A stretch of DNA of 64,000 nt from Dermacentor variabilis. Its lineage: Eukaryota; Arthropoda; Arachnida; Ixodida; Ixodidae. Location of the stretch: positions 101,722,122 to 101,786,121 of the forward strand of contig NC_134570.1 of the NCBI RefSeq assembly GCF_050947875.1, written 5' to 3'. A program made the translations under genes and the position numbers. The notes under the pieces are model-generated. The model searched no databases, had not been told where the DNA came from, and worked only from the letters and a program-made list of their open reading frames with translations. Shown piece after piece: positions 23,701-33,440 of the stretch (position 1 is the stretch's first letter; every line of letters starts with the position of its first letter).

Positions 23701-25850
23701 CGCCCTCCATTATTTGGATTTTGTTGCTTTCTTTATGAAGGACTACTGTGGGCTGTGGAGCCACAATATATGTCTTTCAGTATTTTTACATACGGCTCGT
23801 CTACACCCTGATTCGTTAATGCTCCCATGACTGCTGAGGTTTCGACTGAATCAAACGCTTTCTCGTAATCAATGAAAACCATATAGATAAAGATTCGTTA
23901 CATTCCGCGCATTTCTCTATCACATGAGTGATAGTGTGAATATGGTCTATTGTTGAGTAGCCTTTGCGGAATCCTGCCTGCTCCTTTGGTTGACAGAAGT
24001 TTAAGGTGTTCCTCATTCTATTTGCGATCACCTTAGTGAATACTTTATATAGCAACGGACAATAAGCTGATCGGTCAATAATTTTTCAAGTCTTTGGCGT
24101 CCCCTTTCTTATGAATCAAAATTATGTTAGTGTTCTTGCAGGATTCCGGTACGCTCGAGGTCATGAGTCATTGCGTATACAGGGTGGCCACTTTTTCTAG
24201 AACAATCTGCCCACCATCCTTGAACAAATGTGCTGTTACTGACCCTCCCAAGCTGCCTTCCTCCTTTGCATAGCGCCGAAGGCTTTCTTTACCTCTTCCG
24301 GCGTTACTTGTAGGATGTCAAATTCCTCTAAAGTATTCCCTCTTCTTTTATCTTCGTGGGTGCCACTGGTACTGTATAAATCTCTATAGAACTCCTCAGC
24401 CACTTGAACTATCTTACCCATATAAGCAATGCCATTGCCGGCTTTGTCTCATAACGCAAAACATCTGATTCCTGCCTATTTCTGGTTTCTTCTTTATTGT
24501 ATTTATGCTTCCTCCGTTTCTGAGAGCGTACTCGATTCTATCCATATTACACTTCCTTGTGTCAGCTATCTTACGCTTGTTGATTAACTTCTAAAGTTCT
24601 GCCAGTTCTATTCTAGCTGTAGGATTAGAGATTTTCATACATTGGCGTTTCTCAATCAGATGTTTCGTGTCCTGCGATAGCTTGCCAGTATCCTGTTTAA
24701 CGAAGTTACCACCGACCTCTACTGCACACTTTTTAATGGTGCCGATAAGATTGTCGTGCATTGCTTCTAGACTAAGGTCATCGTCCTAAGTTTAAGCCGA
24801 ATACCTGTTCTGTAGCTTCATCCGAAATTTCTCTATTTTTCTTCTTACCGCTAACTCCTTGATCGGCTTCTTATGTGCCAGTTCCTTCCGTTCCCTCCTC
24901 AAGTCTAGGCTGATTCAAAATCTTACAATTCTATGGTCACTGCAGCGCACCTTGCCGAGCACGTCCACATCTTGTATGATGGTAGGGTTAGCGCAGAGTA
25001 TGAGGTCTATTTAGTTTCAACTCTCGCCATTCGGGCTCCTCCACGTCCACTTTCACTTATCCCGCTTGCGGAAGAAGCTATTCATTATCCGCAAATTCTT
25101 CCGTTCTACAGGCTCTACTATTAAACTCTCCCCTGCTGTTCCTGCATCCTTTGCCGTATTCCCCCACTGACTTCTCTCCAGCCTGCTTCTTGCGTACTCT
25201 GGCAACGAGGTCGCCCATCAACATAGTGTAGTTTGTTTTGACTTTACCCATCGACGATTCCACATCTTCATAGAAGCTTCCGACTTCCTGGTCATCACGA
25301 CTGGAGGTAGGCGCGTAGACCTGTATGACCTTCAATTTGTACCTCTTATTAAGTTAAACAACAAGACCTGCCACCCTCTCGTTAATGCTATAGAATTCAT
25401 CTATGTTACCAGGTATACCCTTAATAATCAGGAATCCGACTCCTAGTTCTCGTTTCTTCGCTAAACCCCGGTAGCACAGGATGTGCCCGCTTTTTAGCAC
25501 TGTATATGCTTCTTTTGTCCTCCTAACTTCACTCAGCCCTATTATATCCCATTTACTGCCCCCTAATTCCTCCAATAACACTGCTAGACTCGCCTCACTA
25601 GATAACGTTCTAGCGTAAAACGTTGCCAGGTTCAGATTGCAATGGCGGCCTGTTCGGACCCAGGGATTCTTAGCACCCTCTGCTGCGTCACAGGTCTGAC
25701 CGCCACCGTGGTCAGTTGCTTCGCAGCCGCTGGGGTCTGAAGGCCGGGGTTTGATTGTTTTATTCATATAGGAGGTTGCGGCCAAGTACTGCACCAGGGT
25801 GGCTAATCCTGCTCTGGTGAGGATGTGCGTTACCGGTTCTCACCGGAATG
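20784..25850 (-). mobile_element. RTE-clade LINE, copy 3, split by a nested LINE
   Basis: The left piece (20784-20880) and right piece (23521-25850) join into one RTE sequence around the gtcagtgagcat word, with the intervening DNA belonging to another LINE. Read from 25794 downward on the minus strand, the apurinic-type endonuclease is present (SSEASLAVLLEELGGSKWD, IIGLSEVRRTKEAYTVLKSG, then VIQVYAPTSSRDDQEVGSFY). This makes it the only copy here that retains the endonuclease. The RT follows with many breaks. The catalytic FADD is changed to FAGD (near 23570). The 3' end beyond 20784 is missing. Confidence 0.85.
20881..23520 (-). mobile_element. CR1/Jockey-type LINE inserted into RTE copy 3
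   Basis: On the minus strand an endonuclease C-terminal part (ITVVGDINIDISKYTN and TSLTDHCPIFVLLP, 23514-23122) is followed by reverse transcriptase. RT words are VSPIYKNGDVNDPGSYRPIS, DSQHGFRANRSTS, FLDSKKAFDTVCHSILLKKL, GVPQGSVLGPILFSLYVNDL and an intact catalytic YADDTTLLFS (near 21870). The C-terminal part covers 21679-21020 (LLDCNLNWRPHIS, HIPYCSESW). The RT segments share a frame but hold stops near 22130-22180 and 21700-21800. The 5' end is truncated within the endonuclease. The 3' end is a short gaattgaattga tail at about 20881-20896. Confidence 0.85.
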
Positions 25851-25990
25851 TGGCCGCACTCCAGGGCTGTTGATGCAATTTTATCGACACACGGATTTCT
25901 TTAATCCGGTGAGAAATTGCGTGGCACCGGGATGCGAACCACGGTCCTCTTAGACGCGAGGCGGATGCTCTACCTCTACTCCATCGCTTG
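25851..25990 (-). repeat. tRNA-like (SINE-type) segment at the 5' end of RTE copy 3
   Basis: On the minus strand, from 25990 downward, an A-box-like GAGTAGAGGTAGAGCATC is followed by a short anticodon-type stem CCTC...GAGG and then a good B box, GGTTCGCATCC, and CGGTGCCACG. About 70 bases look tRNA-derived. The sequence then runs without an obvious break through a ggccgcaacctcctatatga word into the RTE endonuclease reading region. It is either a SINE next to the LINE or the element's own tRNA-like 5' region. Confidence 0.6.
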
Positions 25991-26285
25991 CAGCTGAGAT
26001 TCAGCTGACAAAAAAACTTTAGCCTTAAAGCCAGCTCAATAGCGGTTCCAGTTCAGCCGTGTTCAGATGGAGGGCGTGAAAACGCGCTTGTACATCTCAT
26101 AACCTCGGCCAGCAGGCGCTGATGCGTCATTTGATAATCACCACCATCCTGAAAAAAATTATTTTGACCCACGAGCCTGATTTAACTGCGTTCGTAATGG
26201 GATCTATTCATGTAAAACACCACGTTCCTTCCCAATATAACCAGTGTGCTCTCTCCACTCTGCAACTTGCTAACGTAGGACCGAC
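25991..26285 (+). repeat. R450 dispersed repeat, partial copy
   Basis: Matches the second half of the element at 3345-3790 and 41431-41890, including the aagcgcttgtacatct-like word, the ccaccatcct block and the tgcgttcgta word. The left part is missing and is replaced by the tRNA-like segment. Confidence 0.6.
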
Positions 26286-26800
26286 TTGCCAATGAAAGCT
26301 AACCAATTGAGCTAACACGGCTCCATTTTCCCATCCACTTGTTTGGGTATTTATGTGTTACTACTAGAACTAACCTTGGGACTGTTAGCCAGCGCCATCA
26401 CTCACAAACCTTTGTGGCGGATGTACAACACCCTTTCTGCCGCGGGTGTCACGAGTACGTGATCTTTCTGGGTGAAGGCATTAGTAAATAAACCCGCACG
26501 CACTAGCCGAAGGCATCAATGTTGCCGGATTTGAGACCCTTGTTATGTAAGGATGAGAAGAAAGGGAGTTAAACGAGGGGCCCTATGTTTATTAATCGTA
26601 TCATTAGAAGGCAACAAAGACACCAAGGAGAACATAGAGGAAATCACTTCTGCTTTCTAATTGGATTCATGAAATCATAAATTAATTGCAATGGAAGTGG
26701 CTGAATAAGCTTGCCGCAGGTGGGGAACGATCCCAAGTCTTCGCATTACATGCGCGATGCTCTGACCAATTGCACTACTGTGGTGCCGCGTCCCCGCCCA
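26286..26800 (-). repeat. tRNA-like SINE sequences and a shared 260-bp body, block B
   Basis: On the minus strand two tRNA-like heads are visible. One is near 26340-26290 (TTAGCTCAATTGGTTAGC, A-box type). The other is near 26800-26720 (AGTGCAATTGGTCAGAGCAT with GGGATCGTTCCCC as a degenerate B box). Between them lies a body with tgtgttactactagaacta, ggcggatgt and gagtacgtgatctttctgg that recurs at 27515-27775, 41955-42225 and 43340-43590. This looks like tick tRNA-derived SINE material. The tRNA-like parts lack a proper clover-leaf and are not tRNA genes. Confidence 0.6.
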
Positions 26801-26801
26801 C

Positions 26802-27500
26802 ATAATTTATTTATTTATTTATTTACTTAAAATACCATCATGTCCTTACGGCATTAAAAATGGGAGTGGTTACAGAGTGGTAGTGTAAAGAAAACAATTA
26901 ACTGCAATCACTTGTGTTAATGCAATGATTTTCCTGATTAAACAATGTTAGCTATTGTTTCACGGAAAAGCTTTTTATCGCTGATGGCTATGATACTAGA
27001 GGGAATGTGATTCCATTCCTTCCATGTGCGGAGATGGAAGACTGAAAGAAAGACACGAATGAATTGCTACCTTACTGGGATGATCGACGCGGTTTGAAAT
27101 GTACTGACGCCGCAGGATAAAATCGTCGTGAATAGAGGTCTGATAAAAAAAAATTATGATATAGTGAAAGACGGGCAATTTTGCGGCGGTTAGCAAGTGA
27201 AATAACTGCTGGGTTAGTTTTCATTAAGGTGTACTCGCAGCACGGTGATGAGTAGAAAGATTGAAACAGGTAAACATTTATTGTAGTAATTGATATGGCG
27301 TAATGAGATTATTGTGACTGGGATCGCAAATTGCACATGCATAAGCAAGTTTCTAGCTTAGTATACTCTTGTAAACCTGCAACGTTAAAGTAGTCGGTGC
27401 TTTGAAAAAGTTGCGCCGTAAATACCCTAGCATGCGATTAGCATTGTTAATGACGTACGGCATATGAATGGTCCAATTGAAGGTATTTGTAATGTGTATA
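26802..27500 (-). mobile_element. 3' remnant of a CR1-like LINE, copy in block B
   Basis: On the minus strand the C-terminal LINE words appear: GIHITN, WTIHMPYVINNANRMLGYLR, FKAPTTLTLQVYKS, CDPSH, then RKIARLSLYHNF and NHIPSSIIAISDKKLFRETI followed by a stop near 26945. A short 3' UTR ends in an (AAAT)n tail, seen as attt repeats at 26802-26828. The corresponding copy in block C is at 42418-43340. The reverse transcriptase core is absent. Confidence 0.7.
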
Positions 27501-27509
27501 CCAAGATAT

Positions 27510-27900
27510 TTATTTATGTGTTACTACTAGAACTAACCTAGGAAATGTCAGCCAGTGCCACCACTCACAAACCTTGATGGCGGATGTGGAACATCCTTTC
27601 TGCCGCAGGCATCACGAGTACGTGATGTTCCTGGGTGAAGGCAAGTGGTCAATAAACTGGCACATGCTCGTTCAAGGAATAAATGTTGCCGGATTAGAGG
27701 CCATCGTTATGTAAGAAGGAGGAGAAAGGTGGTTAACCGAAGGGTCCGGTGTTTATTAATCGTATCATGAGAAGCGTGTAATGCGAAGACGTGGGATCGT
27801 TCCCCACCTGCCGCAAGTTTTTTCTTCCACTTTCATTGCAAATAATTTATCACTTATTTAATTCATTTCATAAGTATAAGTATTTCCACTCTCGGACGAC
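27510..27900 (+). repeat. SINE body and half tRNA-like head, block B right part
   Basis: The 260-bp body repeats (tgtgttactactagaacta onward). The sequence then runs into gtaatgcgaagacgtgggat and cgttccccacctgc, the second half of the tRNA-like head in plus orientation, followed by an AT-rich tail. The first half of the head is absent. Block C carries the same arrangement at 43340-43740. Confidence 0.55.
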
Positions 27901-28080
27901 GCAACTCAGTCCACGTCCAAGTCATTCCCCAAGTTTCTTGCCAAAACCAACATGAAGAAATGTCGAACTGCCCCTTATCACACCTAATCCAACGGGCCCG
28001 CTGAACGCCCGATGACGCAGAAAGGTTACCTCAAGAAGATGCGGTAATGTAATTTAAAATGTAATGTAATTTTAAATGAA

Positions 28081-29510
28081 CGTCGATTAGACGCATGCCT
28101 TACATATTCTGTAGCTTTCTATCTGTTCAAAGGCCGAGCAAGGAAGCAACCTTGAACAGGACGCTTCTGTTCTGGCTCCTCACTTCAGAGAGGAAGAAAG
28201 GCGCTTGCCAGCCACAGCAAGAGAAACGAGTAGATCCCGAATGCGAATCGTTGGAACGGCAGAAGATGTGCTTCACGGCAACCTGGATCGAGTTCGACCT
28301 CGATGGAGCCCGATGGCAGCACAACCGTCACAAGACAAACATCACGCGGCTTATGTTGTAACGCTACAGGATGAAGATCCTCCCTCGGTCAACCCGCACG
28401 AGGAAGCCCGTGCAGCGGTATTCGACTTAAGGAGGGAAAAGTGTTGCAAAGCAAAAGTGATAGCCGTGAAAAATAGAAATACCGTCCACCATGAAGACAG
28501 CGTGACGTCACCATACTAGCCATAGTTGCTGGATAACATATTTAATTAGGCTGCCAATAAGAAACGACGATACGTGTTCCCGTTCTTGCCTGAGCGCCAT
28601 TGGGCCCGTGATCGCCCGGCTATATGCCCTAGGCGTGCGTCTGGAGCAACAGTTGTTGCAATTTTCTATGGATATATGCATCTCGAATTTTCCGTATACA
28701 GGAGTAAATTAAAAAGTATATAAAACAGGGCCCATATTCCTAAAGAAAAAACATTTAGGCTAGAATTCAGGGAAAGAGCAAATTCAGACAAATCCAGATG
28801 CAGTATATATAGTAAGCAAAGCAGCCGGACAATTGCCAATGTGAGATACAAAAGAAATTACATCTATTTGGGCACTGGTTACTACTTTACTACACTGAAG
28901 CATGAGAGAAACAACGCCAGTAAGTCCGAAATTGCCTTGAAGTTAGCCTGTCAAATGGGAGTTCTGTTAGGCAATACCAAGTGTACGGGTTTTTCTTGGC
29001 GCAACGGGTTGCGTGTTATTTAAAAAGACAGATTTAATCAGTGTTTTTCCACACCAAAACAAAGCGGGTTTTAGTTTTTTTCTCAAGTTGCCCTGAAAGA
29101 ACGAATCGTGCCCAGCAGAAATCTTAAGTGGCCTGGGCCTGGAATCTTCATGGGGCGCGAAAGTGCAGCGCAAATTTAGATCATATCACTTCTTATAACC
29201 TTGCTTTTTAAATTCTAGGATACCTCTTTAATTTTTGAAGAAGCTTTGAAATACATGGCGGCCGCATTTCGATGGGGGAGAAATGCGAAAACGCCTGTGT
29301 GCTTAGATTTAGGTGTACGTTAAATAACCCAGGTGGTCTAAATTTTCGAAGTCCTCCACTAAGACATGGCTCTTAATCAAATCTAGGTTTCGGCAGGTAA
29401 ATTCCCAGAGTTATATCTTTATGCTTTGAAATACCAGCAGCACAAATGTATCTCTACGTTCTTTGAACGTGACTACGCATTATTCGTCCACTATAGTTGA
29501 TCCAAACTAC
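28081..29510. repeat. Duplicated non-coding block shared with 43970-45480
   Basis: Collinear and very similar to block C, from the gcatgccttaca word to the agcagcacaaatgtatctct word. The 88-codon open frame at 28095-28361 is also open in C. However, over that stretch I count about seven or eight amino-acid changes against three or four silent ones, which is what neutral drift gives. I see no recognisable domain and treat the block as non-coding. Confidence 0.6.
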
Positions 29511-29599
29511 ACTACCTTGTATATCTGTATCTTGTTTCTTCTCCGAGATATACGTAAGGTGAGTAACACATGAAAGTGGTGTGCATAGAAATAAATATT

Positions 29600-29605
29600 T
29601 TTATT
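29600..29605 (-). terminator. Poly(A) signal AATAAA of cuticle gene B
   Basis: AATAAA on the minus strand lies 30 bases into deduced exon 3, matching the position in copies A and C. Confidence 0.7.
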
Positions 29606-29633
29606 TCCTGAGGACTAGGAGGATGGACGTCAT

Positions 29634-31719
29634 TTCTGAAAGAAAAAAGAAAATGAACTGTGAGAATCAAGAAGGCGCTGAGGTCCCTCCCACATTTCTC
29701 TGGAACTGTATTTTTCTATACAGGTAAGAAATTGAGAGGATGTTTGCGTATTTCAGTTTGAGAGTAAGTGTAGCTCTCAAGCAAAAAAGGTAAAGCGTTT
29801 ACGAATATTAGTGACATTTTCGAGGCAGATGCATTTTGCTCCGGCTAGTCATTACTGCGAAGGGACCACTTTGCCACGCACTGCGAAATGTTCCTGCAAC
29901 ACGTCTAGTTAGCGTCACAGATCTCTTTCATGATGCTGACATGATTGCCAACGAAATTAAAGGGTGATGCCCATACAAAAGGAAAAAATAATGTCTGACA
30001 GCGTTGCCATTCGTACCTTTAACGAAAGCAGAAATCGCTTCTCGACTCGACGTACCACATTCAGGATCAACCGTGCTATAATTGTTTGTCCTTCAGAAGC
30101 GTAGTTGATATTCGAATTGTTTGATTTCATGTGCACTTCGTTTACTTATATTGAAGTAAATGCATTCTGGTACAATTGCATTTCCTAAAATAAGGATCTT
30201 CTAAATTTGCGCTCCGATTGGGTATCAGCGCTTTTCTTATGTCTGTGAAGCACTTCCTGAAAGTGTGGATGTGAAGAGTCACTAGCTAGGCACCCTTCAT
30301 TGCATGTTTGACTGTTTGCAGAAGTGTTGTAAAGTAATAAGTCAGCCTTCACAATATGAATATGTTATTTTTTTCATACGGTGTGACGCTGTAGTGGCAT
30401 TGTCAGCTACCACTGTATCTCTTTCTACGTACACTTCATTGCACTCTGCTCTAAAGCCGTCATCTTGTCCTAATAACAATCAGTATAGGCACACGAATTC
30501 CTCAATGTGTCCTTTTTGTGCATAAATTATCCGCAGCTCTCCCAAGTGCGAGAGTGGATTGTCAGCTGTGCTGTTTCCCTAAATATTGAAGTACCTAAAA
30601 TCAACTTACACTTCTTGCGGAGGAGAGCACCATAATGGAATGGAGTGCCAAGACCGTAGCCGTAGTTGAGGCCGTAGCCGAGAAGACCATGACCGTAACC
30701 GTAGTGACCAGCACCGTAGCCGAGGGTGCCAACGCCATAGCCGTAGTAAGCTGGGGCAGCGTGGTAGGCAGCGAAGGCAGGGGCAGCATGGGCGACAGTG
30801 GCGACAGCTGGGGCATGGTGGACGGCGGTGGTAGCAAGAGCTGGGGCTGCGTGGACGGCAGTGACAGCTGGAGCGGCGTGGAAGGTGGCGACAGCTGGGG
30901 CTGCGTGGTAAGTGGCAACAGCTGGGGCGGCGATAGCGGTAGCCACTGGAGCGGCATGGGCGATGGTGGCGACTGGAGCGGCGGCGAATGTAGCGACTGG
31001 AGCAGCGTGGGCGACGGTGGCGACTGGGGCAGCGTGGGCAACTGTGGCCACAGCTGGCGCAGCAGCCAGGCCGAGGCCGTACCCGCCGTGCGCGACGCCA
31101 AAGCCAGCGTTGCCGACGAAACCAGCGAAGGCACTGGTGGCCAAAGCAAGGACGATGCAAGCGCGAATCTGGAAAGCAACGGCAGAGCAATATGAGCAGC
31201 AAGAGACCAATACGGAAAAACTTTGCGGCTACCGATAAGTAATGCCAGGATCTTTGCCGATTTTCGATAGTTTCCATTATTGAAAACTTTAAACTTCTTG
31301 CTGTCATTTGTGAAACCGCTACTGACAGCTTTCAATTGCCATGAAACCTGATACCGTGTCGCATACAATCAGAAGCGACGGAAGAAGCAGGAGTGCAAGT
31401 TACGTGTTGTTACGCCTTGTTACGGCGTCGCTCGACTGCAATTCCTTATATTCCCTACTCTAAGATAGTCCGGAGAGATGGCACCTTCTCTCATGTTAAA
31501 AGCTTGTCTCGCTTCAATTTCATATACGAAAGATGCTCCCTAAACCAAGCTGTACAATGTGTGCAAGGACTCTGAAGAAGGTAGCCCGGTGCGCCATCTT
31601 GCTTAGTATAAGTTATTTCCGCACATGATGGTGGCGAGCACTTCATAATGATATGCAATGTAGAGATAAATTTAAGGTGGTTATAGCCTTGCTATACTGA
31701 AAGAAATATGTCTTACCAT
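29634..31719 (-). CDS. AAPA-repeat cuticle protein, copy B (three exons, 187 aa)
   Basis: Deduced as join(31717-31719, 30610-31168, 29634-29635) on the minus strand. Exon 1 is ATG followed at once by a consensus donor GTAAGA. Exon 2 begins at the isoleucine codon after ttgctttccag and ends RKK-T at donor GTAAGT. Exon 3 gives AA to finish the stop codon. The signal peptide is MIRACIVLALATSAFA. The mature protein has N-terminal GFVGNAGFGVAHGGYGLG, then AAPVATVAH, AAPAVATYH and AAPAVTAVH repeats, then a Gly/Tyr-rich tail ending GALLRKK. It is eight residues shorter than copy A through loss of repeat units. There is no ATG in front of exon 2 (GTT replaces it), so splicing from exon 1 is required for a proper start. 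All three reading phases fit, and I see no disabling change. Intron 1 is 548 bases and intron 2 is 974 bases. This copy is the best candidate for an active gene. Confidence 0.87.
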
Positions 31720-31744
31720 GGTTGTTCCGAAGCTGCTGCTGAAA

Positions 31745-31805
31745 GAACCTCTTCTCCAGTGCAATGTTTTAGCCCGTTTTATACAAAGCATTGGGTGTGG
31801 CGAGA
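31745..31805 (-). promoter_or_regulatory. Core promoter of cuticle gene B
   Basis: TATAAAA on the minus strand at 31777-31783, preceded by CGCCACACCC (31792-31801) and followed by a 5' leader with cagcagcagcttcgga that ends at the exon-1 ATG. Spacing is the same as in copies A and C. Confidence 0.78.
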
Positions 31806-33440
31806 TCTACTCATGAAGGCCGTAAAAGAAAGAGGGAACAATTTGTATGCGATATGAATGTGTCTACATGAGAAGTTCGAGCTAAGTAAAATTTGTGATG
31901 TCTCGCAGCCGATGTACACTGCAAAAAAAAATGTATAGGAACAAAAATTATACATGCTGCACTGCACCTCGTGACAGAGGCGCGGTGTTCAAGGACCGGT
32001 TAAGCTGTCCCAAAATCGCGTACAGCTTCTTAATACTGGTTCAATAAAACGTTCGCTTAGTCGCTTATCTCTTTTAACGTACGTATCGACAATGGTACTA
32101 CCTGGAAGAATAATATAGCCGAAATAGGAGAATTAGAAGGAAAAATGTAACGTACCGGTTCCACTGACTGTTCTTGCATCACAGGAGACACGTGCACTTA
32201 AAATGCAAGGAATTAAGATTGTTATCTTGGCGTGCAGGAGGGAACTACGTAGTGGAGAGTTCTTTTTAGGTACACTGAATAATCGGAATGGGAGGGCTAC
32301 AATTTGTGTCCATGGAAGAATTTCCTAACCTTAGATGAAATTACTTGTGTTAATGTAAATATGTATAATTTGTATGCGTAAATTCTTATGTTTTTGTTAT
32401 ACATGCCTAAACCTCTTTCTAGGCTGGTGCATTTATCGCTCTTTATTGCAGAAGAGGCAATGGACGACATTTGGTTTCTGATTTTTATGGTTTACTAGGC
32501 TTCATGCAAGCTGCGGTATTACGCGAAATTATCGGAGGCTTATAATGTACTAAAAAAGGAGCGCTCTCATGTGCTCGCAAAACGCTGCCGTGGTAAAACA
32601 TTATTTTTGTCAAGTAGGCGAAAATTACCGAACCTCGAGCAATATTAATGAAAAACAAAGCACCTACCTAATTGTTTGCATCTGTGTCTACGCCTTTGTC
32701 AGGAACAACAAACAAAAGTCCAACATCGCGCTACACAGGAGCAAGGGCAGTGCTGAACACAGAAAAGTGCATGTCACTTTATATATCTATCAGTTGTCAT
32801 ACTGCACTTTTAGAAAACCACAGATAAGAAAACAAGTATAAGGCACACTACTCATAAATTAACATTGAGGACAGCTCGTTTTTTGTGACCTTATCCCACG
32901 TTTCCCTACTCGATGTGTTAATTATGGCCATGAGCAATAGAGTCAGGTTAAGGCCGTCATGTCCACAGCGATAGGTTTGTGAGATGTGTAATATCGTCGA
33001 TGAGGTCTCTGATGTTGACCATTGGCGCTGGTAGTACGCCAGACACAGTTCAATATCAGTTTGTGACAAAGAATACAGCTGTGTTTTATAAATGCACCAG
33101 AAGGACATAAATTGTAACACGATTTAGCGTAATGGCATAACCACAAAGAAAAGACACCCGTAACACTTCACAGGCATTACTAATAGCTTTACCGATAGTC
33201 ATTGGTCCACGCAATACTCTTTCCAATGTGCCGACGGATGAGTCATAAACGACATGGTACGCAGGGCGCTTGTCATTATCATGTTGGAGGTAAGCGCCAA
33301 AACACCCACCATCATGTCCTCATGCAGCATTGTTTTTTGCGGTTCCTTGCGTTTGGTACTTTTTAACTGCAACTGTTGCACTACCCGTTGGCGTTAAGGC
33401 AACATAAGAGAAAAGCACTCTCAAGTACGCAGATTTGAAC

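Larger units (their letters stand above)
29515..33440 (-). repeat. Cuticle-gene duplication unit B
   Basis: Complete unit with exon 3 flank, gene, promoter and about 1.7 kb of upstream sequence. It aligns with unit A as far as 33110 and with unit C as far as about 33435. Long identical words are shared with C throughout both introns and the upstream region. Confidence 0.8.

Noticed and set aside
26720..26800. Candidate tRNA genes (also 25921-25990 and 42330-42400)
   Set aside because: A-box and B-box-like words are present, but acceptor stem and clover-leaf pairing are poor and AT-rich SINE bodies follow.
28095..28361. 88-codon frame open in both block B and block C (43983-44249)
   Set aside because: Amino-acid-changing differences outnumber silent ones by about two to one between the copies, as expected without selection, and no domain is recognised.
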